A stretch of DNA of 64,000 bases from Rehmannia glutinosa (GCA_016081115.2 JABTTQ020002850.1:124001-188000), one strand, 5' to 3'; shown: positions 10,087 to 20,656, counted from the stretch's first letter. The notes: a model not told the origin generated them from the letters alone. A program made the numbers and translations.

Positions 10087-10828
10087 CACATGGAGGAAAC
10101 TTGTCATTATTATCTGTTGGCTTCCCTTCATTAGATTTTCTCCCATTTTTCTTATTTTTCTGAGACTGCATACTTGATTTTGATTGAAATGCATTATCTA
10201 TGTCTTTTTCGTAACGTTTTTCTAATCTTTTCTCGTGAGCCTCAAGTGATCCCATTAATTCTGTAGCAGTTGATTTTTCTATATCTTTGGATTCCTCAAT
10301 AGCCGCAATTATGGGATCATATTTTTTTGTGCAAGTAATTAAAATTTTAGAAACAATTTTACTTTCTGGAAAATTTTCCCCATAGGCTCGTAATTGGTTT
10401 ACCACTTCATTTACTCTTGAATAATAGTCTTTAGCAGTCTCAGAATCTAACATTTTTAAATTCTCAAACTTCCTTCTCAAAGTTTGAAGTCTAGTAGCAC
10501 GTACCTTTTCATTGCCTTGAAACTCCTCCTGCAACTTATCACATGCCTCTTTAGCAGTTTTTGCTCCCATGATCCTTGAAAAATATTCATCTGCCAAGCT
10601 CATCTGAAGAGCAAGGAGTGCTTGAGAATCCTTTTGTTGATTCTCCTTAAATTCCTTCTTTTGTACCGCGGATAATGTGGAAATATCGTTCGGAAAAGTA
10701 TATCCATTATTAACAATATCCCACAAATCTTGAACACAAAAGTAGGTCTTCATTTTAATAGACCAGAAATCGTAGTTTTCACCACGAAAGACTGGAATTG
10801 GAATAGATGAGCGAAATGTGTCGGCCAT
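10087..10828 (-). pseudogene. Proximal gag (DUF4219 and UBN2) of split copia element
   Basis: The frame from ATG at 10828 encodes MADTFRSSIPIPVFRGENYD with FWSIKMKTYF (DUF4219-like), then the UBN2 domain (KEFKENQQKDSQALLALQ, AKEACDKLQEEFQG, TLRRKFENLKM, YYSRVNEVVNQLR) and a basic linker, then PPCGIC, the first Cys pair of a zinc knuckle. The frame then runs into the inserted LTR. Apart from that insertion this half is undamaged over about 248 residues. Confidence 0.88.
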
Positions 10829-10851
10829 GGTATCGCCCGATAATCGAACGA

Positions 10852-10864
10852 GGCTCTGATACCA
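10852..10864 (-). other. Primer binding site (tRNA-Met type)
   Basis: The minus strand reads TGGTATCAGAGCC one base from the LTR end CCATCA. Confidence 0.9.
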
Positions 10865-10865
10865 C

Positions 10866-11319
10866 TGATGGAAATAGTTTTATGATATGATAGATTTTTT
10901 ATTTATAGTAAGGTTGGAAATGGGAGGCTTATTTTTGTAGGTTTAATATAGTATGTAGTGTAAGTGAAGAAGATAGATTTGGTTTATAGAAGAATGGAGA
11001 AACTAAGGCAAAGAGAGGTTTGATCTTTGAAATAGAAGTTTTATTGCTTGGTCTTTGATTTTGCTTGCTTACACAAGAATGCCTCAACACCTATTTATAC
11101 TAGTCTAAGGAGGTTTCTAGTACTTGTTCTAGATTTTTCTAGTTTTATTTTGTAATTTACGTGCTTCTAGATTTGTTCTTCTCTAATCTAGATTTTTCTT
11201 GTTTTACTACCTTTATCTAGAGTTTTCTCTTTACAATGTATTCTCTAGATTTTTCTAGTTAACAATACAATTACATTCTAGAATTGGACTTATCTAGAAA
11301 TTTGCAACAATTTCTAATA
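10866..11319 (-). repeat. 5' LTR of split copia element
   Basis: Spans from TGATGGAAAT to ATTTCTAATA on the plus strand (454 bp). On the minus strand a TATA box TATAAATA lies near 11091-11099. The 150 outermost bases match the truncated 3' LTR. The sequence right of it (GCGGA) has no surviving partner at the other end. Confidence 0.88.
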
Positions 11320-11584
11320 GCGGAGTAATTTATTTTCATCATCTGAAAAAAAGGAAAGAGGTTTTGGACATTAACATTTTTCAAAAACACAAAAAAAACA
11401 AATCAACATTGACTTTTATTTTGGTCCTGATAATGCCTAATTTAGAAATCCAACATATTTATACCTGAGATTACTGCAAGCTCAAAGTAAGAAATCCAAC
11501 ATATCCAACATATTCTGTTTTCGACAAGATGTCATAGCATGAATATTATACTAATCTGATATCGCATGCATGAGACTTAAGGAC
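11320..11584. other. Gene-free; intron-like sequence
   Basis: AT-rich without open frames. It follows the apparent splice donor of the spinster-like exon on the minus strand, so it may be captured intron cut by the copia insertion. Confidence 0.4.
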
Positions 11585-11730
11585 CTGAGTAACTGGGGCA
11601 TTGTCATATATGAATGGAGCTACGAGACTTATAAACGAAGCCTCCCCAGCACCCACTAGCCTATAGAAAACAAATATCCAAAGAAGAATTGAGTGTCAAA
11701 CAAACTCCAATAAGCCTAAAAGGATTGACG
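11585..11730 (-). pseudogene. Exon fragment of spinster-like (MFS) transporter gene
   Basis: On the minus strand, after a good acceptor (CTTTGCAG), the bases encode VNPFRLIGVCL, and after a frameshift and apparent loss of about ten residues RLVGAGEASFISLVAPFIYD and NAPVTQ, ending at CAG followed by GT. Plant spinster homologues (probable sphingolipid transporters of the major facilitator family) carry very similar NPFRLIGVGL and VGVGEASFISLAAPF segments. This is recalled from the family, not searched. Only this exon is visible, with a frame break, so it is a gene fragment, probably carried by the CACTA element ending at 13241. Confidence 0.7.
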
Positions 11731-12269
11731 CTGCAAAGTTCATGTAAACACAAGAATAACAAGTCAGAATATTAGGGAAATAAGCTTTAACATTCGTAGT
11801 AAAGCCCATCATCAAATTCAGGTTATCAATATGCAATCTTATCAATGCTCTAAGTATATATAGCCTATAAATCAAATTATACTGATATTTGAGAGAAAGT
11901 TAAAATGTGCATGTGCACCAACTGAAAAGATAAACAAAATTGGAGAAAAATCAGAAATATTTAATCAACTGTATTATTATACACCACTTTTTCCTATTTT
12001 TTGTAGGATTATCGCAAAGACAAAACCATATAGACTCATGAATATCCAAAGAGAACATGTTTATACAGAGACAATCTATAAAATTCTGCGTGAAGATGGT
12101 TACCCATAATATTTTTCAGAATTCAAATAGTAAAGCAGAACACAAGACTACAAAAACAATAACTGACTAAGATTGTCTGAAATATAGTAATTAACAGAAC
12201 ATTCAGTTCGGCTGTAGAAAAAGAACAATTTTATCCAGTAATTAACACCCAGGTTCCTGCATTTCAAAA
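11731..12269. other. Gene-free AT-rich stretch
   Basis: Nothing recognisable. Upstream exons of the spinster-like gene were looked for on the minus strand and not found. It may be intron or filler. Confidence 0.4.
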
Positions 12270-12578
12270 TCAACCATGAACCAAAAAACCAAATAACAGA
12301 TTGAATCCAAGGAGACCAAAACAATAAAGGAGAACTGATGAATTGTTGGCGGAACCTTCAATCTCTACTTTAGTATCATTTTCTTCCTCTAAATCCTCAC
12401 AACTCGAGGCAATTTCACGAACCAGTGGAGATCTTTCTTCGGCGGGAGAGCTCCTACCAAACTGCTTTTGCCTTTTCTCAAATAGCGAATTCACAATTTT
12501 CTGTGCCTTCTTCTTTGCTGGCAGCTTTGAGCCTTCTTTGGAGATTGGAAGAAATAATTTTATTATAAGTAAAAGCAT
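12270..12578 (-). CDS. Unrecognised exon-like ORF with C-terminal membrane segment
   Basis: The 102-codon frame reads a basic stretch (KKKAQKIVNSLFEKRQKQFG), an acidic serine-rich middle (SSCEDLEEENDTKVEIEG) and a hydrophobic tail (VLLYCFGLLGFNLLFGFLV) before a stop, so it resembles the last exon of a tail-anchored protein. A possible splice acceptor (CTCCAAAG) lies near 12542, suggesting the first residues are intron. Base composition is richer in GC than the surroundings. I do not recognise the family. It lies between a spinster-like exon and a CACTA terminus, so capture of a second host gene piece is likely. Confidence 0.4.
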   Translation of the reverse strand: MLLLIIKLFLPISKEGSKLPAKKKAQKIVNSLFEKRQKQFGRSSPAEERSPLVREIASSCEDLEEENDTKVEIEGSANNSSVLLYCFGLLGFNLLFGFLVHG

Positions 12579-12599
12579 TTAGCTAGTACAATAAGATGG

Positions 12600-12872
12600 A
12601 TACACAATATTGAGAGTGGAAGGAGCACGAGTACGATTTCCTCCCGGCACCGTAAAGAACAACTACCTGCGAGGCTAGGCGGCGACGGGCGGTGCGAGGC
12701 TAGGCGGCGATACAAAGGTTGCGTGCGTGAATGTCTAAAGTGAGGCTGGGTGAATTAAAAACAATGAGATTGATGAAGAGATGTACGCAACTAGCTAGGT
12801 TTTAAGTCAACAGGTACCAATATTACATATATTATTAAGTTAACATTTAATTAACTAAAAAAGTATTTAAAT
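12600..12872. other. GC-richer stretch beside CACTA subterminal region
   Basis: Contains a short direct repeat of GCGAGGCTAGGCGGCGA at 12669 and 12697 and no open frame. It could be the 5' end of a captured gene or CACTA internal DNA. Confidence 0.35.
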
Positions 12873-13241
12873 AGACACCGGTTTTGTGACCGGTGTAATA
12901 CGATACGATTAGACACCGGTTTTAGAATGGTGTCGAAAAATATGGTTTCTAAAATATTATAGACACCGTTTTTGGAACTGTGTCAAAACAACTTGTGTCT
13001 AATCTAAAATTAATTTATATAAATAGACACCGGTTTGGAAATCCGATGCCAAAATCGGTGTCTATTTTGGAATTTGTTTTACAATAGACACCGGTTCTAG
13101 GAAACCGCTGTTTTGTTATCAAAAGACAGCACTAATTAGACATTGGTTTCTTACAAAACCGTTGTTATATGGGAAAAGACACCAGAAAGTCTTAAAACCG
13201 GTGTCTTTTTGGTGGTGTCTATCAGCAGTTTTCTTGTAGTG
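12873..13241 (-). mobile_element. Terminus and subterminal repeats of a CACTA (En/Spm) transposon
   Basis: The minus strand from 13241 begins CACTACAAGAAAAC, the canonical plant CACTA end. Inside it are at least seven copies of AGACACCGGTTT or its complement (12873, 12910, 12960, 13023, 13085, 13137 and 13178 regions), in both orientations, the expected transposase-binding subterminal repeats. The other terminus is not found in the window, and no transposase frame is seen, so the element is partial or non-autonomous. Confidence 0.82.
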
Positions 13242-13315
13242 CAACCATCACAATGTTTTTTGTAATATCATTCAAAATTACAAAAGAAAATGCATGTACA
13301 TCGATCATATTTTAT

Positions 13316-13608
13316 GGGTTAATTACAAAAAATAAGAAAAATCCTAAGGTTCGGGCTAATTGCAAAAAAACCCAAAATTTTTAAAAATTGCAAAATTTCT
13401 CTTATAGTTTGATTCATCTTTTATTTTCTCGCTTCATAAGCAAAAAAAATATTTCAAAAATAACATCCCCGATATTTTTAGAAATATTATAGTTACCCCT
13501 TAAAATTAAGATATAGTCAAACTTGAGGGGCTTTTTTTAATTTTATAAAATCTATGGGTTTTCTGTAATTAGCCAAGACTTGAGGTTTTTTTTTTTTGTA
13601 ATTATCCC
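13316..13608. mobile_element. Foldback MITE with about 50-bp inverted repeats
   Basis: The left end GGGTTAATTACAAAAAA and the inner GGCTAATTGCAAAAAAACCC pair with the inverted right end (GGGATAATTACAAAAAA and GGCTAATTACAGAAAACCC). There is no coding potential. A target duplication is not clear, so the superfamily is undecided; similar GGGTTAATTACA elements are common in plants. Confidence 0.65.
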
Positions 13609-13642
13609 TAAAAATATAAATTATGAAATCTATTAGGAAAGA

Positions 13643-13647
13643 GAAAT
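13643..13647. other. Left target duplication GAAAT
   Basis: Pairs exactly with GAAAT at 24176-24180, marking both ends of the Ale-like element. Confidence 0.85.
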
Positions 13648-13911
13648 TAAAAGAAAAGAGAGGCTGCCATGATAAACTTGAAAAGCTAAGAATTCTATGT
13701 TGAAGTTCAGCAAATGTATTTCGTTCATTGGTAAATGATTACACAACATTCTTTATATAGAAGCCTAGGAAAGATCTAGAATAGGACAGCATGGTATGGC
13801 TACAATTAACAATAACATAGTACAACATAATCAGGGAATATTAATTCTAGTGTGCCATACTGCCATGTCATCCACTAGCCATGATGGTGCAAATTATTTC
13901 TTATTCTTTCA
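13648..13911 (-). repeat. 3' LTR, Ale-like element
   Basis: Runs on the plus strand from TAAAAGAAAAG to TATTCTTTCA. The minus strand has TATATAAAG as TATA box near 13751-13759. Highly similar to the 5' LTR at 18384-18630 plus 24162-24175. Confidence 0.9.
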
Positions 13912-13914
13912 TGC

Positions 13915-14250
13915 CCCACTCAATTCAAGGGAGGCTTTTGGAATTACCGTGAGTTTCTATCAAAGCCGACTGAAGAATTGCCCGGATAATGGTTTGGTCA
14001 AGATATCCGCTGTTTGATCAATCTAAGGAACATAATGGACTGCAATGGTTTTGTTAGCCACCTTTTCTCGAACAAAATGCAAGTCTAACTCCAAATGTTT
14101 TGTTGTGGAATGATTCACAGGATTAGCTGAAAGAGAAATTGCTCCTTGGTTATCAACCCATATTATAGGAATTCTTTGTTCACATATTTTTAACTCTCCA
14201 ATTAAAGATTGGAGCCAAATAACATCACACATTGCTGCAGCCAAACTTGT
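13915..14250 (-). pseudogene. Copia RNase H, Ale-like element
   Basis: The frame 14244-14023 reads AAMCDVIWLQSLIGELKI, VDNQGAISLSANP and KHLELDLHFVREKV, landmarks of copia RNase H. The N-terminal AEAEYRA part and the final residues are outside this frame, so the gene is broken at both ends of the domain. Confidence 0.8.
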
Positions 14251-14624
14251 ATTCGCTCCGTGCTACTCCTTGACACATCGTAGGTTGTTCTTCGAGCTCC
14301 AAGATACCAAATTTTTTCCCAAAAATACACGAAACCTGAAACCGACTTTCTATCATCTAAATCAAGACCCCAATCAATCAAAATGTAGTTAATTGCATAT
14401 TCGATTTCTTTTGAATCAACCCATAGTCAAGAGTTGAGCTTAGAATACGTTTAACGACTTGCCAATGCTTATCAAGAGGATCTTGCATGTATTGGCTTAC
14501 TTTGTTAACACCGAATGAGATATTTGGCCTAGTAATTGTAGCATATTGTAAAGCTCCAAAATCCTTCAGAGAGTTTCATCTTCCAAAGGTTGGCCTTGAG
14601 TCTTAGATAATATGGGGCTACTAA
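14251..14624 (-). pseudogene. Damaged RT to RNase H connection
   Basis: No continuous frame, but the position and scattered codons (for example the minus-strand equivalent of GLWYSRSDSFELVAYSD-like wording is not readable) show only that this is the degraded segment between RT and RNase H. Given mainly to account for the gap. Confidence 0.4.
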
Positions 14625-15215
14625 TCATGGGAGTGCTCGAGCTTTTGCCTCTGTCATCTTAGCCTTTACAAGAATCCCTTCAATATATTTTCTCTGATTG
14701 AGAAACATCATATCTCCAACTTGCACAAACTCAATCCCGAGAAAGTAGTTAATGTTGCCCAAATCCTTTAATGAGAAAATTTTATTAAGGTGGCATATTA
14801 AACTTTCAATCTCAACTTGATCATTCTCAGTTATAATAATATCATCAACATAAGTAATGATTAGAACGCAAGAGTTCTCTTTATGCCTAATAAACAGTGA
14901 ATTGTCTGCCTTGGATATAGTGAAATTAAAAGAGGATAATACATGTCCAAGCTTTGAAGGCCAAGCCCTGGATGCTTGCTTTAGGCCATATAAGGACTTA
15001 CTTAACTTACAACACAACCTATTCTTTGAATTATGTTCAAAGCCTAGGGGTTTTTCCATAAATAACTCTGTGTCAATCTCTCCATTCAGAAAAGCATTGT
15101 CAATATCCAACTGTCTTATGATCAATCCCTTTGAAAGTGCTACAGACAAGATAACTCTAATTGTTGTTGTCTTAACAACTGAGCTAAATGTATCTGTGTA
15201 ATCAAAACCAGCCAT
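14625..15215 (-). pseudogene. Copia reverse transcriptase core, Ale-like element
   Basis: Encodes FDYTDTFSSVVKTTTIRVIL, RQLDIDNAFLNGEI, KSLYGLKQASRAW and the catalytic ITYVDDIIIT followed by LKDLGNINYFLGIE. These are the RT motifs in order, with the Asp pair intact over 196 residues. The preceding part sits in another frame at 15760-15257. Confidence 0.85.
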
Positions 15216-15256
15216 CTGGGTGTATCCCTTGGCAACAAGCCTAGCTTTATGCCTTG

Positions 15257-15760
15257 CTATTGATCCATCTGAGTTTCTTTTGAGCTTAAAAACCCATTTG
15301 CATCAAATAATTTTTCTATCTTCGTAACGGACAAGAGTCCAAGTCGATTTCTCATTAATGCATCATACTCCTTTTGCATCGCTTCTTTCCATCGGGAACA
15401 CTCATGGCTTCTTGAAGCAGAATGAGGTTCTTCATTTGTTGTACAATGTCTGGAAATATTATAAATCTTGGGTTTAAAAATTCCAGCTTTGGACCTTGTT
15501 ACCATAGGATGTCCCCTGTCATGAGTGCCCTGCTCAACAAAATCATTAGTAATATCACAAGTATTTTCTCTTTCAATAGGTAAATTTGTGATCAATTTGT
15601 CATCACCAAGGGACCGCGTTTGTGAAGAAATGGAATAGGGAGACACAAGGGAGTTACTAATAGAATCGGATGAGTGTTTTGGTTTGTGATAATGAAGGTA
15701 TGTTGTGAGATGATAGGTGAGGTCTGGGAATATTTTCAGATTGTTGAGCATTAGATTCAC
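15257..15760 (-). pseudogene. Copia spacer and RT N-terminus, Ale-like element
   Basis: Carries a polar linker, then HPMVTRSKAGIFKPK (the usual motif before plant copia RT) and RSHECSRWKEAMQKEYDALM. A frame change separates it from the RT core immediately downstream. Confidence 0.75.
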
Positions 15761-16094
15761 TTTGCATTTGTGAATGACTAGAGGTGGAGCGGGAATAGAG
15801 GTGAGTGGATTTTCGGGATGAGAGCCTGTCAGGGGAAGTTTTTATTAGTCGAGAAAAGGAATTTTTCTTCATCGAATACAACATGTCCGCTTATAATGAC
15901 TCTTTTTGTTGGGCAAGAGAATTTTGTATCCTTTGAAGTGAGAACTATATCCAATGAATACTCCAGGTTCACTCCTAAATTGGAGTTTGTGTTTGTTATA
16001 AGGTCTCATAAAGGATTAACAAAGACAACCAAAACCTTAAGGTGCGTGTAGTTTGGTTTGTTTCGAGAAAAGAACTTCAATAGGAGTTTTGTAT

Positions 16095-17039
16095 TCAAGA
16101 ATCTTCTTGGGAGTTGTTAATAAGATCTGTGGTCGTAGTAAAAGCATCATCCCAATGATTTTGTGGCATGTTTGATTTGGCCAGGATAGAAAGAGCCACT
16201 TCAATCACATGTCTATGTTTTCTTTCAGCTAGACCATTTTGTTCTGGAGTATAAGGACAAGAAATTCTGTGTATGATTCCTTTTTCTTCAAATAAAGACT
16301 TTAAGGGTTTAAATTCAGTTCCCCCATCACTTTGCAGAATTTTGATTCTTTTATTATATTTGTTTTCAACAAGATTTTGGAAATGAACAAAGGCATTTGT
16401 GGTGTCATATTTGGATTTGAGCAAATATAACCAAGTATATCTAGATTTGTGGTCAATAAAGCTCACATAGTACCTATATCCATTTATAGATTTTATTGGG
16501 GATGGCCCCCATAAATCTGTAAGTATCAATTCTAGGATTTCATATCCATCAGAACTGTAATTAGGGAATGGTAATTTATGAGATTTAGCTTGCAAACAAG
16601 AGGCACATAATTGCCGTTCATTTTCATTAGAAATAAAAGGGAGATTACAGCTAATAAGAGCCTTCTTGACAACATCAAATGAAGGATGTCCTAGTCTAGA
16701 GTGGCACAATTCTAGACTATCTTTATTCTTGACTCTAACATAGCTAAAAGCACAAGGTTTCTTGAAGTTGGAAAAATTGGACTGGGGATGAGGTGATACA
16801 GATGAGTTGTTGTTGGTAAAACTGAAGTAGTAGAGTCCTCTTCTAACGTTCCCTTTGAGAAGTGTTGCCTTTGTTATTTGATCCTTCACAAGACAAAAAT
16901 CAGGATGAAACTCAAAGAATACTCCATTGTCTTTAGCAAATTGTGAAACACTAAGAAGATTTTTACTAACTTGGGGAACATGAAGTAAATCTTTAAGAAT
17001 GAACATGTGAGAATTAGGAGCATGTGATGACTTGACCAA
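16095..17039 (-). pseudogene. Copia protease end and integrase, Ale-like element
   Basis: The 314-residue frame begins in the protease tail (LKDLLHVPQVSKNLLSVSQF), then GAG-pre-integrase (LCHSRLGHPSFDVV, CASCLQAKSHKLPF), then the catalytic core with Asp in LTDLWGPSP, Asp in QSDGGTEFKPL and Glu in NGLAERKHRHV, so all three acidic residues are present. It ends early after TTTTDLINNS where the frame shifts before the integrase C-terminal region. Confidence 0.87.
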
Positions 17040-17329
17040 AGAATTACCAAAATGAAAGATAGGAATACCTGATCCATTTGCAATCTGAACTTTGTCATTC
17101 CCAGTACTACTGAAGTTATGTTCGGGTTGGCTAAGTCATATGTGACATGATTAGTAGCTCCTGAATCAGGATACCACCAAGTTTCTTGACTAGCATCTTC
17201 TGTTCCAACATTTGCAAGATTTGCAGAGGGACCATTATTATGTTGAGCAACATTCTGTGAAACATTTCCCCTGGTTACATGCCTTTGGCCAACGAATGAG
17301 CTATTGTTCAAATCTGTAATGGCAAACAT
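16886..17329 (-). pseudogene. Copia protease active-site part, Ale-like element
   Basis: The frame carries QETWWYPDSGATNHVTYDLA, with the intact DSG aspartic protease triad. After about 60 residues it leaves the protease frame, which resumes in the overlapping frame of the integrase entry. Confidence 0.8.
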
Positions 17330-18240
17330 CTATTTGTATGGTTTGTCATCTTGCAAACTTGACACCTTGGCTTGTAGTTGGAGAATCTTCCACCTCTTCC
17401 TCTCGAAGTTAGGAGAACCTCTATAGTAGCCTCTTCCTCTAAATGAGTTAAACCGCCTACCACCTCTTCCTCTCGTTAATGTTTCCATAAAATCCTTCTC
17501 CTCTTCTTGTTTGGGCTTGGGAAATGAAGTTAACGAAGGTATTGATCCTTCGGTGTTAATGCAGAACATCCAACACCTTCTAATCTACTTTCAAAAGCGA
17601 GTAAGAAGAGCTTGAGCTTCTCTTATACTACAAGCAGAATTCCGCAACTAATGCCAACCATAACAGATTATATTCATTCCCAAGACCAGCCAATATAGTC
17701 ATAACTTGTTCTTGATCAGCGATAGTTTGTCCAAATAGATTTTAACAAATCACAATATTGTTTAATCTTGCTCAAGTATTCTCTCATTGACATGCTTCCC
17801 TTTTTAAGATTGTTAAGGTGGTATTTATATTCTAACACTCTTGCAGCAGATTCTTGAGAAAAACTTATTTCAAGACTCTCCCATATCTCTTGAGATGAGG
17901 TAAGACCAACAGTGTTAACAAGAATGTTCTCAGAAAGAGAAGAAAGCCACCAAGAAGTAACCAACTGATCTTGCTTACGCCAACTAGTAAATTCAGGATT
18001 TAAAACGGGTTCCTTAGATGTACCTTATATAAATTGCTCTGGCACTTTGCAACCTCCTGTGAGATATTCCTCAAGCCCGTATCCTTGAATAGCTGCTAGT
18101 ATTTCATGTTTCCAAACTAACTAGTTGATTTCAGTCAATTTGGTGGTGATAAGCTGACATTGAGGATGAATGATTTACACTTGTTCCTGACCATTTCCAG
18201 CATTAACTTCAGACAAGTTGGTTCCAGAAGTAACAGACAT
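17330..18240 (-). pseudogene. Copia gag, Ale-like element
   Basis: Starts MSVTSGTNLSEVNAGNGQEQ at 18240, then stops and frame changes. The segment 17964-17716 carries LVTSWWLSSLSENI-type wording with TSSQEIWESLEISFSQESAA and LNNLKKGSMSMREYLSKIKQ (UBN2/gag_pre), and 17569-17330 carries an RGRGGRRFNSFRGRG Arg/Gly stretch. The usual zinc knuckle Cys residues are not seen. Confidence 0.75.
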
Positions 18241-18370
18241 TTTGCTAGCTTCTTTTTTTTTATTTTTAATTGTGGAAAAAGATAGACTAAAAGGTGTAAA
18301 GAATGGATGATGAAAATCTAAGATATAGAAAGATAAAAATGGTACAGAGGCAACAGGATTTTCACCCTGC

Positions 18371-18383
18371 AGCTCTGATACCA
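18371..18383 (-). other. Primer binding site (tRNA-Met type)
   Basis: The minus strand reads TGGTATCAGAGCT directly adjoining the LTR end TTTTA. Confidence 0.88.
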
Positions 18384-18630
18384 TAAAAGAAAAGAGAGGT
18401 TGCCATGATAAACTTGAAAAGCTAAGAATTCTATGTTGAAGTTCACCAAATGTATTTCGTTCATTGGTAAATGATTACACAACATTCTTTATATAGAAGC
18501 CTAGGAAAGATCTAGAATAGGACAGCATTGTATGGCTACAATTAACAATAACATAGTACAACATAATCAGGGAATATTCCTAGTGTGTCATACTGCCATG
18601 TCACCCACTAGCCATGATGGTTCAAATTAT
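18384..18630 (-). repeat. 5' LTR (main part), Ale-like element
   Basis: Matches 13648-13897 almost base for base, then is cut by the plus-strand element at 18631. The missing 14 bases reappear at 24162-24175 after the duplicated ATTAT. Confidence 0.9.
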
Positions 18631-19031
18631 TGTTAAAAAATATTTTGTAATAAATTATAGGCACTAAACCTTATCTACCAAACCCACAAAGAATATATGG
18701 TTAGAAATTGTTCACACCAAACCCACTTAGAATACCACTAATATGTGTTGGATTTTTACAATATTTTAGTCATTATATTAGGTAAGAATTTGCCTATAAA
18801 AGGCTTGTAATCGGTTCAAGCAAATCATCCCATCACAAATCAAATCTTGTATTACAATTATTCACAAAGCCTACAAGGCAAGCTTGAGTGTAAAAGTTGT
18901 AGTAAATTCAAGAGTGTTTTTATTCAAAAATTATATTCTTAAAATTATTGTTGTCATAATTAAATACATTTAGCCTCCATCTAATTTTTACTTCTCTCAC
19001 ATTCACATATTTTCACCCGTATTACGCAACA
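18631..19031 (+). repeat. 5' LTR (401 bp) of nested copia element
   Basis: Begins TGTTAAAAAATATTTTG and ends TTACGCAACA. CCTATAAAAGGC near 18793 is a likely TATA box. This is the apparently normal LTR to compare with the chimeric 3' LTR. Confidence 0.9.
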
Positions 19032-19035
19032 ATTG

Positions 19036-19048
19036 TGGTATCAGAGCC
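19036..19048 (+). other. Primer binding site (tRNA-Met type)
   Basis: TGGTATCAGAGCC, four bases after the LTR end. Confidence 0.9.
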
Positions 19049-19082
19049 ACCCTTGGCCTGATATCCCTTCTTATTTGCAAAA

Positions 19083-20080
19083 ATGGCGTCAACCAGTTCC
19101 AGTGAACTTGCATTCACATATTCCCAACAAGGTGTTCCTATCTTTGTTGGTCAAGATTACGAACTATGGAGCGTTTTAATGCGCACGTTGTTCGTGTCCC
19201 ATGAACTATGGGATATTGTTGAAGAGGGGTATAGTACACATACTCCAGAGGAGGAGGCCACACTAACTGCCACAAAGAAAAAAGAGCATAAGGAGAACAA
19301 GACCAAAGATGCAAGAGCCATGTCCTTTATGCACCAAGGGGTAAGTAAAGCAATTCTTCCGTGCATTACTAGTGTCAAAACATCAAAAGAAGCATGGGAA
19401 ATTTTGAAAAAGCAATTTGGAGGCTATGAAAAGGTGATCTCTATTAAATTGCAAAATTTATGGCGAGATTTTGATAATTTGTCAATGAAGGACAATGAAA
19501 ATGTCCAAGAATTTTTTTCTCGAGTTTCCACTATAGTCAATCAAATCAGAGGATACATGGATACCATTGAAGATAAAAAAATCGTTGAAAAAGTGCTACG
19601 AAGTGCCACAAAGAAAGTTCGAGCATATTGTTGTCGCTTATTGAAGAATCCAAAGATTTATCCACACTATCTTTGGATGAACTCATGGGATCGCTTGAAG
19701 CCCATGAAAAAAGAATGAGTAGATTCTCAAGTCAAAGCTTGGAGCAAGCCTTCCAAGTAAAAACAAATATTTCAGAAAAAGAAAATAAAAAAAATGGCGA
19801 GCAAGAAAAGTAAAATAACTCAGCACATCGAGGTGCAAGAGGAAGAGGTCGCGGCAGACACCAGACACGAGGAAGAGGAAGACGAGGTGGATTCAATCAG
19901 AGAAATTCAAATCAAAATTATGATTTGTATTGCCGGATATGCAGAAAGAATAACCACGATACCAAAGATTGTCGTTTTAAGTGCAAAAGATGCAGAAATG
20001 CAAATCATTCTCAAAGAGACTGTTGGCATAAAGATGATGGAGATACAAATGAAGCAAATTTATCCAAGAAAAAGAGCCTA
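19083..20080 (+). pseudogene. Copia gag (DUF4219, UBN2, two zinc knuckles), frameshifted
   Basis: From ATG at 19083: IFVGQDYELWSVLMRTLF (DUF4219-like), KEHKENKTKDARAMSFMHQG, SKEAWEILKKQFGGYEK and LSMKDNENVQEFFSRVSTIV (UBN2). A frameshift near 19620 is followed in frame 19628-19813 by DELMGSLEAHEKRMSRF, a further shift, and then CRICRKNNHDTKDC and CKRCRNANHSQRDC, two complete CCHC knuckles (19925-20030). Apart from two shifts the protein is well preserved. Confidence 0.88.
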
Positions 20081-20656
20081 ATCGGTATTTTTTCATGTTT
20101 GAATTCTCAACAACAAATTGAGAATATTTGGTACGTGGACAGTGGTTGCAACAATCATATGTGTGGAAACAAGAAAATGTTCGTGAATCTTGATGAATCA
20201 TATTCATCCGAAGTAAAGCTCGGAGATGGCAAATCACGCAAGATCACTGGAAAAGGAGAAATAGCAATCCAAACAAGAGAAGGTAAAATGAATATCATCA
20301 AAGATGTATTTTATGTACCTGACTTAACACAAAATTTATTGAGCGTGGGCCAACTCTTGAAGAAAGATTACAAGGTGGAGTTCAATAATGACCACTGTAT
20401 CATTATTGATAAACAAAAGAATCTCACAATGGCTAAAATTAAGATGAGTTCAAACAAAATATTTTCTCTTAATTTGCCATTGACTGAGAAAATTGCACTT
20501 CAAAGTACCACAGAAACAGAACATAATCTATGGCATTTGAGGTATGGGCATTTGAGCTATAAAGGTTTAAATTTGTTAAAAAAGAAAAATATGGTGTTTG
20601 GTCTTCCTAACATTCCAGATCGAGACAAGACATGTGAATGATGTATTTTTGGCAAA
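20081..20656 (+). pseudogene. Copia protease and GAG-pre-integrase
   Basis: The frame continues from the knuckles through NIWYVDSGCNNHMCGNKK (protease, DSG intact), VKLGDGKSRKITGKGEIAI, FYVPDLTQNLLSVGQLL and then HLRYGHLSYKGLNLLKKKN. A TGA after KTCE at 20639-20641 replaces the Gly codon of the usual CxxC-type GCxxGK motif. Confidence 0.87.

Larger units (their letters stand above)
4552..11319 (-). mobile_element. Minus-strand Ty1/copia element, interrupted and 3'-truncated
   Basis: Order on the minus strand: 5' LTR (11319-10866), tRNA-Met primer site, gag with two zinc knuckles, protease, integrase, RT, RNase H, polypurine tract (GGAGGAG), truncated 3' LTR (4702-4552). This is the copia order. 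The outer LTR end reads TATTAGAAAT in both copies, so the usual TG terminus appears as TA in this family. Many frameshifts break pol. A separate plus-strand element (7899-10081) interrupts gag. Since only about 150 of 454 LTR bases remain at the 3' end, no target duplication can be found. Confidence 0.88.
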
